Shown: positions 1 through 8,183 of the stretch, piece after piece
How positions within the stretch are numbered: the stretch's first letter is position 1
How the letters are laid out: each line of letters starts with the position of its first letter
Assembly (NCBI RefSeq): GCF_000619945.1
Contig: NZ_JHVC01000018.1
Location: 9,182-73,181, forward strand
Reading direction: 5' to 3'
Origin: Clostridium lundense DSM 17049
Lineage (GTDB): Bacteria; Bacillota; Clostridia; Clostridiales; Clostridiaceae
DNA length: 64,000 bases
Notes under the pieces: model-generated
What the model was told of the DNA's origin: nothing
The model's database searches: none
What the model saw: the letters and a program-made list of their open reading frames with translations, nothing else
Position numbers and translations under genes: made by a program

Positions 1-630
1 TTAGAAGAAGCAAAAAGACAGGCTGGTATCATAAAGTCAGGAGCACTTCCTGTAGTTGTAAAGCCTGTTGAAGTAAAAACCGTAGGAGCTACTTTAGGAG
101 CTAATGCTCTACCTCTTAGTGTAAAGGCAGGAGTGGTAGGAGTAGGTTTAGTATTTCTATTTATGTTACTTTATTATAGAGTACCTGGGCTTATTGCAGA
201 TATTGCACTAGTACTTTATATAGTAATGGTATTGTTAACATTTGTTTCTATGAAGGCTACATTGACGTTATCAGGAATAGCTGGTTTCTTGCTTACAATA
301 GGTATGGCAGTTGATGCTAATGTACTTATATTTGAAAGAACAAGAGAGGAATTAAGAGCTGGCAAATCTGTTAGATCTGCGGTAGATGCAGGCTTCCATA
401 GAGCATTATCTTCAATCCTTGATTCCAATATAACCACTATTATTGCAGCTTTAGTATTATATAATTTAGGAACAGGACCAGTTAAAGGTTTTGCCCTCAC
501 TTTAATGGTAGGTATAGTATTAAGTATGTTTACAGCAATATTTGTTACAAGATTTTTATTAAACTTAGCCGTAGACATGGGGATGTTAAATAGTTTAGCA
601 GCCTTTGGTGTTAAGAGGAGGGTAGAATAA
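1..630 (+). CDS. secD: Protein translocase subunit SecD, C-terminal part (5' end outside the window)
   Basis: The frame is open from base 1 to the stop at 628-630, so about 209 C-terminal residues are visible. They include the SecD-type transmembrane block: four or five hydrophobic helices, the segment GMAVDANVLIFERTREE and the GFxRALSSILDSNxTT region typical of SecD/SecF RND-like membrane domains. SecD acts in the cytoplasmic membrane with SecF and SecYEG, using proton motive force to help pull preproteins through. The ATG at 133 is internal, because SecD sequence (LEEAKRQAGIIKSGALPV) is readable before it. secF follows after one base. Confidence 0.95.
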   Translation, partial: LEEAKRQAGIIKSGALPVVVKPVEVKTVGATLGANALPLSVKAGVVGVGLVFLFMLLYYRVPGLIADIALVLYIVMVLLTFVSMKATLTLSGIAGFLLTIGMAVDANVLIFERTREELRAGKSVRSAVDAGFHRALSSILDSNITTIIAALVLYNLGTGPVKGFALTLMVGIVLSMFTAIFVTRFLLNLAVDMGMLNSLAAFGVKRRVE

Positions 631-631
631 T

Positions 632-1516
632 ATGAAGACATTAAAGATTATAGAAAAAACAAAACTATGGTTCTCTATTTCTCTTATTATAATACTTGTA
701 GGATTCTTTTGTATGTTTAAAAATGGATTAAATTATGGCATTGATTTTAAAGGTGGTACCTTAGTTCAGATAAATATGAAAAAAGATTTTAATAAGCAGG
801 ATGTAGAAGCAATAATTAATAAATACACTAAAGATTATACTACTAATACTGCAACCAATACTGCCAATGAAGTACAATTAGAGATAAGAAGTAATTCATT
901 AACTGATGAACAAGTAGAATCTATGTCTAAAGAAATGAAAAATAAGTATAAATTACAAGATAAAGATTTTTCTCAACAGAGAATTGGACCATCTGTAGGA
1001 AAAGAATTAAGACAAAAGGCAATTTTAGCATTAGTTATTGCTAACCTTGCTATGCTTATATATGTTGGTTTTAGATTTGAATTTAAGTTTGCATTAGCTG
1101 CTATATTAGGTTTAGTACATGATATTATAATAACTGTATCAGTTTATGCTATACTTCAAATTCCTGTAAATTCAAGTTTTATAGCTGCTATACTTACTAT
1201 AGTTGGTTATTCTATAAATGATACTATAGTTGTTTTCGATAGAATAAGAGAAAATTCTAAGAAAATGAGAAAAGCTAATGATGTAGAATTAGCAAATATA
1301 AGTATAACTGAGACTATGACTAGATCTATAAATACAGTACTTACAACTTTATTTACTATTGTATCTGTATATGTATTTGTTCCATCTGTAAGAGACTTTG
1401 CTACTCCATTAATAGTTGGAATTGTATCTGGAGCATATTCTTCAATATTTATTTCAAGTCCACTATGGGTTATGCTTAAAAATAAGAGTGCAAAACAGGT
1501 TTTAACCACAAAATAA
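632..1516 (+). CDS. secF: Protein translocase subunit SecF
   Basis: 294 residues, normal for SecF. The first membrane helix is at about residues 12-30, followed by the DFKGGTLVQI motif. An extracytoplasmic domain runs to about residue 125, then five membrane helices with the SINDTIVVFDRIREN motif. It is the SecD partner in preprotein export. The ATG lies 1 nt after the secD stop, with the SD (GAGGAGG) inside secD, so the two are translationally coupled. A terminator follows. Confidence 0.97.
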   Translation: MKTLKIIEKTKLWFSISLIIILVGFFCMFKNGLNYGIDFKGGTLVQINMKKDFNKQDVEAIINKYTKDYTTNTATNTANEVQLEIRSNSLTDEQVESMSKEMKNKYKLQDKDFSQQRIGPSVGKELRQKAILALVIANLAMLIYVGFRFEFKFALAAILGLVHDIIITVSVYAILQIPVNSSFIAAILTIVGYSINDTIVVFDRIRENSKKMRKANDVELANISITETMTRSINTVLTTLFTIVSVYVFVPSVRDFATPLIVGIVSGAYSSIFISSPLWVMLKNKSAKQVLTTK

Positions 1517-1557
1517 AAAATAAGTATAGTTTTACGTAAAATTGTAGATATTTATAA

Positions 1558-1590
1558 AAAACCAGAGCATATAGGTGCTTTGGTTTTTTA
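1558..1590 (+). terminator. Intrinsic terminator after secDF
   Basis: The inverted repeat AAACCAGAGC / GCTTTGGTTT is followed by a T-run. It closes the secDF unit before the RecJ-like gene. Confidence 0.8.
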
Positions 1591-1680
1591 ATTTATTAAA
1601 AAAATATTTAAAGTATTTGTCAAAATTCGCATTTTACATTATAATATATATGCTTTTTTATTTTTTTGGAGGATTAAGTT

Positions 1681-2553
1681 ATGGAAGAAAAAGGTAGAAC
1701 TGTGCAATTGTCAAAGCTGTCTACTTATCATAATCCTTTTCTGCTTTATGGAATGGATTGTGGATTAAAAAGAATAGTTAAGGCTGTAAATGAAAGAGAA
1801 AAAATAATTATATATGGCTGCTATGATTTAGATGGAATAACGGCAGTTTCTCTGCTTTTTTTGGTGTTAAAGTATTTAAATGCGGATGTAGAATACTTTG
1901 TATCTGATGGAGATAATGGCAAGTTTAATATAAATGCAGATATTATAAGAAATCATGTGAAATTTCTTGGAACAGATTTAATGATAACTGTTGGCTGTGG
2001 CATGAATTCTTATGAGCAGGTGGAACTGTGTAAGCAATTAGGTATAGATGTAATTATTACTGATTATCATACCTTTAATGGTATAATACCTAAGACTGTA
2101 GTTATTAACCCCAATCAAAGTGGATGTACATACCCTTTTAAGGAACTATCTAGTGTAGGAGTAGCCTACAAGCTTGTTCAAGCTATATCTTCTTATTATC
2201 AAATGAAATGTATAAGTAAGTATTTAGATTTAGTTATGTTAGGTACTATTTCTAATCATTTACCTTATATAGGTGAAAATAAGCTTATGATAGATGAGGG
2301 GATATATCATATGAATTACACTAATAATTATGGTTTAAAAGCTTTGAATAAGGTCAATAATATTAAATATATAAATTTGGAAAATGCTAATAAACTAGTT
2401 AGTAGTATTATGCCTTGTTGGAATAGTTCAAGGGGATTGGATAATGCAAGAATAACTGTGGAACTTTTTACTACTGCTAATAGTGATAGAGCAGAGCAAA
2501 TTGCTAAGTATCTCAAAAACGAAATTAAAATAACTGGAATCCATAGAAAATAA
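1681..2553 (+). CDS. Degenerate, truncated RecJ-like DHH-family protein (probably not an active nuclease)
   Basis: 290 residues resembling the N-terminal half of RecJ, the single-strand 5'-3' exonuclease that is usually 560 residues or more. It sits where recJ is normally found, between secF and apt. The fold landmarks are readable but the metal ligands have changed: motif I reads CYDLDGITA rather than DYDVDGITS, motif II VGCGM rather than VDCGI, and the DHH signature ITDYHTFNG instead of ITDHH. The YPFKELSSVGVAYKLVQA region is well kept. The chain stops before the DHHA1 and OB domains, and no in-frame continuation is visible downstream. It has a good SD (TTGGAGG) and an intact frame, so it may still be made. 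I infer a decayed or repurposed paralog, with a functional RecJ elsewhere. Confidence 0.8.
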   Translation: MEEKGRTVQLSKLSTYHNPFLLYGMDCGLKRIVKAVNEREKIIIYGCYDLDGITAVSLLFLVLKYLNADVEYFVSDGDNGKFNINADIIRNHVKFLGTDLMITVGCGMNSYEQVELCKQLGIDVIITDYHTFNGIIPKTVVINPNQSGCTYPFKELSSVGVAYKLVQAISSYYQMKCISKYLDLVMLGTISNHLPYIGENKLMIDEGIYHMNYTNNYGLKALNKVNNIKYINLENANKLVSSIMPCWNSSRGLDNARITVELFTTANSDRAEQIAKYLKNEIKITGIHRK

Positions 2554-2677
2554 ATAAATATAATGTATAATATATTATGTAATTATGTTAAATATATTAT
2601 TGTTTTTAATATATAGTGATATGGTGGTTAAAAACAGTAAAATAAATATATTTTTAAAGTTTTAGGGGGAACTAATA

Positions 2678-3196
2678 ATGAATTTAAAGGAAAAAATAAG
2701 GATAGTAGAAGGATTTCCAAAGGAAGGTATAAGCTTTAAAGATGTAACCACTTTGCTAAATGATAAGGAAGCATTTAAGTTTACAATAGATAAAATAGTA
2801 GAACATCTTAAGGATAAAAATGTGGATATAATTGTTGGGCCAGAAGCAAGAGGATTTTTATTTGGTACACCTGTAGCCTATGCGTTAGGGGCGTCATTTG
2901 TACCAGTTAGAAAAAAAGGAAAATTACCTTCTGAAACTATTGGTGTAAGTTACGATTTAGAATATGGGTCTGATATATTAGAAATTCATAAAGATGCCAT
3001 TAAACCAGGTCAAAGAGTTGCAATTGTCGATGATTTACTTGCTACTGGGGGTACTATACAATCTGTTGCAAAATTAGTTGAAAATGTGGGCGGAGAAGTT
3101 GTATCTATGGATTTTGTAATAGAATTAACAGATTTAAAAGGCAGAGCAAAGTTAGAAAAATATGATTTGCTATCCCTTGTACAATATGATATATAG
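2678..3196 (+). CDS. apt: Adenine phosphoribosyltransferase
   Basis: 172 residues, the full length of the family. Adenine plus PRPP gives AMP and PPi, a cytoplasmic purine-salvage step. The PRPP-binding signature VAIVDDLLATGGT is at about residues 112-124. The N-terminal IRIVEGFPKEGISFKDVTTLL and the central GPEARGFLFG loop are typical of Apt. The SD is TTTAGGGGGA, 8 nt before ATG. It precedes rsh, a very common clostridial order. Confidence 0.97.
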   Translation: MNLKEKIRIVEGFPKEGISFKDVTTLLNDKEAFKFTIDKIVEHLKDKNVDIIVGPEARGFLFGTPVAYALGASFVPVRKKGKLPSETIGVSYDLEYGSDILEIHKDAIKPGQRVAIVDDLLATGGTIQSVAKLVENVGGEVVSMDFVIELTDLKGRAKLEKYDLLSLVQYDI

Positions 3197-3251
3197 TTAA
3201 AATATAAATTGCAAGTTTCTACAAAATATTATATAATGTTAGTAAAAAAAT

Positions 3252-3278
3252 AATGGCTGGTTTAATTAACCAGCCATT
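3252..3278 (+). promoter_or_regulatory. Perfect 11-bp inverted repeat just ahead of the rsh ribosome-binding site
   Basis: The arms AATGGCTGGTT and AACCAGCCATT flank a 5-nt loop, and the SD TTTTAGGAGAG starts within a few bases of the right arm. No T-run follows, so it is a poor terminator. It may be an mRNA structure that sets rsh translation or protects the processed apt 3' end. Confidence 0.5.
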
Positions 3279-3297
3279 GATTTTAGGAGAGTAAAGT

Positions 3298-5475
3298 ATG
3301 CTTGAAAAGTTAATGGATAAAATTGATAAAAATTGCATTAATGTTGATAAAGAACTAGTAAAAAAAGCATATAATATTGCCTTTCAGGCACATAATGATC
3401 AAAAAAGGGAATCAGGAGAACCCTATATTATACATCCTGTTGAAGTGGCTTGTATTTTAGCAGAAATGGGTATGGATACAAGTACTATAGTAGCAGGTTT
3501 GTTGCATGATGTAGTAGAGGATACTCAATATAGTCGTGAAGATATAGAAAAGGAATTTAGTAGCGAAGTTGCAGATTTAGTTGAAGGGGTAACTAAGCTT
3601 GGAAAAATTCAATATAAGACTAAAGAAGAACAACAGGCGGATAATGTAAGAAAAATGCTACTTGCTATGGCTAAGGATGTAAGGGTTATACTTATAAAAC
3701 TTGCAGATAGATTACATAATATGAGAACGTTAAAATATATGCCTGTAGAAAAGCAAAAAGAAAAGGCCAAAGAAACTTTTGATATATATGCTCCTTTAGC
3801 ACATAGATTAGGTATTTCAAAAATAAAATGGGAATTAGAGGATTTGGCTTTTAGATATATAAATCAAAATGAGTACTATGATTTAGTAAAGATGATTGCA
3901 GAAAAAAGAGCTGAAAGAGAAGACTACATAAAAATGATAGTAAATCAGCTAAAGGATAATCTTGAAAAATCCGGTATAAAATCTGATATTGAAGGCAGAC
4001 CAAAGCATTTTTATAGTATATACAGAAAAATGGTGAATAAGAATAAAACTTTAGAGCAGATATTTGATTTAACTGCGGTAAGAATACTTGTAGATACTGT
4101 AAAGGATTGTTATGCTGCACTAGGTATAGTTCATACTATGTATAAACCTATTCCAGGAAGATTTAAGGATTATATTGCTATGCCTAAGCCAAATATGTAT
4201 CAGTCATTACATTCAACGGTAATAGGGCCTCAAGGGAAGCCTTTTGAAATACAAATAAGAACCTTTGAAATGCATAAAACAGCTGAGTACGGTATTGCAG
4301 CTCACTGGAAATATAAAGAAGGTAAAACTGACGAAAACAACATAGATTTAAAAATGACTTGGCTAAGAGAAATTCTAGAATGGCAAAGAGAAACTTCTGA
4401 CGCAACAGAATTTATGGAAGGTTTTAAAATAGATTTGTTTTCTGATGAAGTTTTTGTATTTACTCCAAAAGGTGTAGTTATTAATTTGCCTAGCGATGCA
4501 ACTCCAATAGATTTTGCTTATAAAATACATACAGATATAGGAAATAAGTGTATTGGTGCTAAGGTAAACAATAAAATGGTACCTTTAGATTATCATTTAA
4601 AAACTGGTGAAATTGTAGAAATAATAACTTCACCTACTGCTAAAGGTCCAAATATTGATTGGCTTAATGTAGTAAAGAGTAACCAGGCTAAAAGTAAAAT
4701 TAAATCCTGGTTTAAAAAAGCTAAGAGAGAAGAAAATACTAGTAAAGGTAAGGAGCTTTTAGAAAAAGAAGCTAAAAAGCAAGGATATAATTTTGGTGAG
4801 ATTGCTAAAGGTGAAATACTTATTTGTGTATTAAAAAAGTATAATTTTAATTCTGTAGAAGACCTGTATGCTTCAGTAGGTATTGGGGACTTAATGTCCT
4901 CTAATATTGTTACTAAAATAAGAGAACAATACGAGAAGGGAAACAAGGCACCACTATCTACTCAGGATATAATAAATAATATAAATAATAAAAATAGTAA
5001 ACAAAATGAAAAAAAGAAGAGCAAAGGTCCTGGAGTTATAGTTAAGGGACTGAGTAATGTTTTAGTTAGATTTTCTAAGTGCTGTAATCCTGTTCCAGGC
5101 GATGAGATAATAGGATATATTACTAAAGGAAGAGGAGTATCTATTCATAGAAAGGATTGTAAGAATGTAGCTTTACTTATGGAAGATACAGAAAATAAAA
5201 TAGTTGAAGTAAGTTGGGGAACAGTAAGTACAGGGGCGTATATTACGGAAATACAAGTGAAGTCAGAAGATAGAGATGGGTTACTTGCTGAAATTATGGA
5301 TATTATTACTCAGACAAAAACTAATTTATATTCTATAAATGCAAAGAATATGCAAGGAAAAGGCGCTATAATAAATATAAAAGTAAGAATCCCCAATATA
5401 GAACATCTTAAAGATTTAATGAAAAAAATAAGAAAATTAAATGGGGTTAATGAGGTATATAGAGCCAAAAATTAG
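3298..5475 (+). CDS. relA: Bifunctional (p)ppGpp synthetase/hydrolase (Rel/SpoT homolog)
   Basis: 725 residues, the full length of a long RSH protein, which makes and degrades (p)ppGpp in the stringent response. The HD hydrolase domain is at about residues 25-170, with His in IIHPVEVACIL and HDVVED. The synthetase domain is at about 230-350 (GRPKHFYSIYRKM, GRFKDYIAMPK, YQSLHSTV, EIQIRT, AEYGIAAHWKYK). A TGS domain lies near 385-450, a conserved-cysteine domain (FSKCCNPVPGDEIIGYIT) near 590-650, and a C-terminal ACT domain at 650-725. Hydrolase and synthetase motifs both look intact, so it is probably bifunctional. It forms a likely operon with dtd, the hydrolase and hemZ. Confidence 0.96.
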   Translation: MLEKLMDKIDKNCINVDKELVKKAYNIAFQAHNDQKRESGEPYIIHPVEVACILAEMGMDTSTIVAGLLHDVVEDTQYSREDIEKEFSSEVADLVEGVTKLGKIQYKTKEEQQADNVRKMLLAMAKDVRVILIKLADRLHNMRTLKYMPVEKQKEKAKETFDIYAPLAHRLGISKIKWELEDLAFRYINQNEYYDLVKMIAEKRAEREDYIKMIVNQLKDNLEKSGIKSDIEGRPKHFYSIYRKMVNKNKTLEQIFDLTAVRILVDTVKDCYAALGIVHTMYKPIPGRFKDYIAMPKPNMYQSLHSTVIGPQGKPFEIQIRTFEMHKTAEYGIAAHWKYKEGKTDENNIDLKMTWLREILEWQRETSDATEFMEGFKIDLFSDEVFVFTPKGVVINLPSDATPIDFAYKIHTDIGNKCIGAKVNNKMVPLDYHLKTGEIVEIITSPTAKGPNIDWLNVVKSNQAKSKIKSWFKKAKREENTSKGKELLEKEAKKQGYNFGEIAKGEILICVLKKYNFNSVEDLYASVGIGDLMSSNIVTKIREQYEKGNKAPLSTQDIINNINNKNSKQNEKKKSKGPGVIVKGLSNVLVRFSKCCNPVPGDEIIGYITKGRGVSIHRKDCKNVALLMEDTENKIVEVSWGTVSTGAYITEIQVKSEDRDGLLAEIMDIITQTKTNLYSINAKNMQGKGAIINIKVRIPNIEHLKDLMKKIRKLNGVNEVYRAKN

Positions 5476-5509
5476 TTTAAGTCAATAATCGTTAGTGGAT
5501 TTTCAAAAA

Positions 5510-5539
5510 GTTAATGAACTATATAGAACTAGAAATTAG
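5510..5539 (+). repeat. Imperfect copy of the last 30 nt of rsh
   Basis: The 3' end of rsh at 5446-5475 and the intergenic stretch 5510-5539 share the same pattern (GTTAATGAxxTATATAGAxC, then AGAAATTAG versus AAAAATTAG). It looks like a small tandem duplication about 64 nt apart. The second copy runs directly into the dtd ribosome-binding site. Confidence 0.55.
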
Positions 5540-5550
5540 GGGGAATTGAA

Positions 5551-6000
5551 TTGAGAGCAGTAGTACAAAGGGTTAAATCATCTAAAGTACAAGTAGACGG
5601 AAAAGTAATAGGTAGCATAGAAGCAGGATTAAATGTACTTTTAGGTATATGTAAAGATGATACAAAGGATGACATAGCTTATTTAAAGGATAAGATTATA
5701 AATTTAAGAATTTTTGAAGATGAAGATGGAAAAATGAATAAATCTCTTTTAGATGTAAAGGGAGAATTATTAGTGGTTTCCCAATTCACATTATATGGTG
5801 ATGTAAGAAAGGGAAAGAGACCTAGTTTCATAGAAGCATTAGGTGGGGATGAGGCTAATGTGTTATATGAGGAATTTGTAAAGCAGTGTAAAGATATATT
5901 AGGTAATGTAGAAACAGGCGAATTTGGGGCGGATATGGAAGTAACTATAATAAATGATGGACCTGTTACTATATTATTAGATAGTAAGAAAACTTTTTAA
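5551..6000 (+). CDS. dtd: D-aminoacyl-tRNA deacylase (D-Tyr-tRNA(Tyr) deacylase)
   Basis: 149 residues, the family length. It hydrolyses D-amino acids from mischarged tRNA in the cytoplasm. The N-terminus MRAVVQRVKSSKVQVDG, the SQFTLYGD motif (about residues 78-85) and the C-terminal NDGPVTILLDS are diagnostic; the last two carry the cross-subunit Gly-cisPro region. The start is TTG, set by a strong GGGGGAATTGAA SD. It lies between rsh and the MBL hydrolase, as in many Firmicutes. Confidence 0.96.
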   Translation: MRAVVQRVKSSKVQVDGKVIGSIEAGLNVLLGICKDDTKDDIAYLKDKIINLRIFEDEDGKMNKSLLDVKGELLVVSQFTLYGDVRKGKRPSFIEALGGDEANVLYEEFVKQCKDILGNVETGEFGADMEVTIINDGPVTILLDSKKTF

Positions 6001-6024
6001 AAATTAATGGGAGTGGATTATTAA

Positions 6025-6636
6025 ATGAATATTCAAAGAATTCCTGTAGGGGTATATGCAGCTAATTGCTATATAGTTATAGATGAGGAGACCAAAGATG
6101 CAATAGTGGTAGACCCAGGTTCTGAATATGCTGTTATAAAAGATGAAATTAAAAAATTAGGAGCCAATATAAAATATATATTTGTTACTCATGGCCATAT
6201 TGATCATACTGGAGCAGTAGCTGAACTTAGAGAATTTTTAAATGTACCAGTATGTTTAAATGAAAAAGATGAAAAGTTAATTATGAATGGTGGATATATG
6301 TTTGGAACTCCTGAAAACTGTGGTAAGGCAGATATTCAGATAGAAGAAGGAGATATGTTTACTATTGGAAATATGAAATTAAAATGTATAGAGACTCCTG
6401 GACACACTTTAGGAGGTATGTGCTTTATTATAGATAATGTAGTGTTTACTGGAGATACATTATTTTCAGGTTCTATAGGAAGAACTGACTTTGAAGGAGG
6501 AAGTTTTGAATCTATAATAGATAGCATAAAAAGAAAATTACTAGTTTTACCACAAGATACCATAGTTCTTCCGGGACATGGAGATCATACTACTATAAAG
6601 AATGAAAAAGTATATAATCCTTTTCTTTCATTCTAA
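6025..6636 (+). CDS. MBL-fold metallo-hydrolase (YcbL / glyoxalase II-like)
   Basis: 203 residues with the metallo-beta-lactamase fold. The metal-binding motif THGHIDHTG is at about 57-65, the later histidine in ETPGHTLGGM at about 128-131, the bridging Asp in FTGDTLF, and a final His in LPGHGDHTT. Single-domain proteins of this size are YcbL-like thioester hydrolases with glyoxalase II-type activity. The exact substrate cannot be read from sequence. It sits in the dtd-hemZ run with short spacing. Confidence 0.88.
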   Translation: MNIQRIPVGVYAANCYIVIDEETKDAIVVDPGSEYAVIKDEIKKLGANIKYIFVTHGHIDHTGAVAELREFLNVPVCLNEKDEKLIMNGGYMFGTPENCGKADIQIEEGDMFTIGNMKLKCIETPGHTLGGMCFIIDNVVFTGDTLFSGSIGRTDFEGGSFESIIDSIKRKLLVLPQDTIVLPGHGDHTTIKNEKVYNPFLSF

Positions 6637-6665
6637 AAGAAAAGAACTAAAATAAGGGAGATAAA

Positions 6666-8087
6666 ATGATAATAAATATAGATTTAAGTAACTTAAAATA
6701 TAGATATGATGTATATCAAATGTTTAATCTTTTTTATCCCTTTAATGAGTTAGTATTTCAAAAGGATAATTGGAATTATAAAGTAGAAGTAAAAGATGAT
6801 AAGTTTATTATAAGAGATAAAGAGGAGAGTAAAGAGTTTTTTATTGAAGAGGCTAGTAAAATAAAGGAAGAATTAAAAAAAGCTGTTTATATATTTTTAA
6901 GAGATAAAACAGGTAAAAATTTTCCCTGGGGGACATTAGTAGGTATAAGACCAAGTAAAATAGCTCTTTCTTTATTAAATGAAGGTAAAAGCGAAGATGA
7001 AATAGTGGATTATTTTTATAATCACCATTTAACTAATGAGGAAAAAGCAAGGCTTTGTATAAGAGTTGGGAAAATAGAAAAAAGAATGGTGAATAAAGAG
7101 CAAAATACAATTAGTTTATATATAGGAATGCCATTTTGTCCTACTAGATGTTTGTATTGCTCTTTTGCATCTAATCCTATTGCATCCTGTAAAAAAATAG
7201 TAGAACCTTATATTCATTCTTTAACACATGAGATAGAGAAAATAAGTAAGTTTATAAGGGAAAAGGATTTAAATGTGGAAACCATCTATTTTGGAGGTGG
7301 TACCCCTACTGCAGTGAATGATGAACAATTTGAATATATTATGAAAAATATATATAATAAATTTATATGTGGAAATAATATAAAAGAGTTTACTGTAGAA
7401 TGTGGAAGACCAGACAGTTTAACCCAAAATAAATTTACTACTATGAAAAAATATAGGGTAGATAGAATCAGCATAAATCCCCAAACTATGAATGAAGATA
7501 CTTTAAAATTAATAGGAAGAAATCATACTGTTTCTGATGTAATAGAGAAGTTTAAAATGGCAAGAGAATTAGGCTTTAATAATATAAATATGGATATAAT
7601 AGTGGGGTTACCTAAGGAAAGATTAACTCAGATAAAAAACACATGTAAAGAAATATTAAGTTTAAAGCCAGATAGTTTAACAGTACATGGTTTATCTGTA
7701 AAAAGAGGATCAAAACTTCATGAAAACATGAAAGAACATTTGCAAAACATAGATCAAAATGAATTAAATCTTATGTATAAAGAAACTTCAAAGTTAGCAG
7801 AGGATCTAGGGATGACCCCTTATTATATGTATAGACAAAAGAACATGATAGGTAATATGGAGAATGTAGGGTATTCATTACCGAAAATGGAATGCATATA
7901 TAATATACAGATGATAGAGGAAAGGCAAACTATTATTGCTATGGGTGCTGATTCTGTAACTAAAGTTGTATTTTTAGATGAGAATAGACTTGAAAGAGTT
8001 CCAAATGTAAAGGATGTAATAGAATACAATAAGAGAGCAGATGAAATGGTTGAAAGAAAAACTATAGAGTTAAATAAGCTCTATTAA
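6666..8087 (+). CDS. hemZ: HemZ-type radical SAM protein (coproporphyrinogen III oxidase family)
   Basis: 473 residues. The radical-SAM CxxxCxxC motif appears as PFCPTRCLYCSFAS at about residues 155-168, with the SAM-binding glycine motif IYFGGGTPTA, both preceded by a HemZ-specific N-terminal domain of roughly 150 residues. Relatives convert coproporphyrinogen III to protoporphyrinogen IX without oxygen, or act as haem chaperones. The HemZ subgroup in clostridia is not fully defined biochemically. It normally follows the dtd/MBL genes. The next gene is aspS, without the hisS I would have expected between them. Confidence 0.9.
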   Translation: MIINIDLSNLKYRYDVYQMFNLFYPFNELVFQKDNWNYKVEVKDDKFIIRDKEESKEFFIEEASKIKEELKKAVYIFLRDKTGKNFPWGTLVGIRPSKIALSLLNEGKSEDEIVDYFYNHHLTNEEKARLCIRVGKIEKRMVNKEQNTISLYIGMPFCPTRCLYCSFASNPIASCKKIVEPYIHSLTHEIEKISKFIREKDLNVETIYFGGGTPTAVNDEQFEYIMKNIYNKFICGNNIKEFTVECGRPDSLTQNKFTTMKKYRVDRISINPQTMNEDTLKLIGRNHTVSDVIEKFKMARELGFNNINMDIIVGLPKERLTQIKNTCKEILSLKPDSLTVHGLSVKRGSKLHENMKEHLQNIDQNELNLMYKETSKLAEDLGMTPYYMYRQKNMIGNMENVGYSLPKMECIYNIQMIEERQTIIAMGADSVTKVVFLDENRLERVPNVKDVIEYNKRADEMVERKTIELNKLY

Positions 8088-8141
8088 TTAATAGAAAGTT
8101 AGAGCGACTTAAGGGTTGCTGTTAATATAAAAATTAAATAA

Positions 8142-8169
8142 TTATCAACTTATATATACAGGTTGATAA
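8142..8169 (+). promoter_or_regulatory. Hairpin touching the aspS ribosome-binding site
   Basis: The arms TTATCAAC (8142-8149) and GTTGATAA (8162-8169) end directly against the SD AAAGGAGG. A stem here could modulate aspS translation. No T-box elements are visible. Confidence 0.4.
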
Positions 8170-8183
8170 AAGGAGGAAAAGAA

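Noticed and set aside
216..641. Long minus-strand open frame across secD
   Set aside because: Antisense shadow of a clear SecD frame, no SD, low-complexity composition.
8088..8183. T-box leader for aspS
   Set aside because: No specifier loop or T-box sequence (TGGNACCGCG) is visible and the leader is too short.
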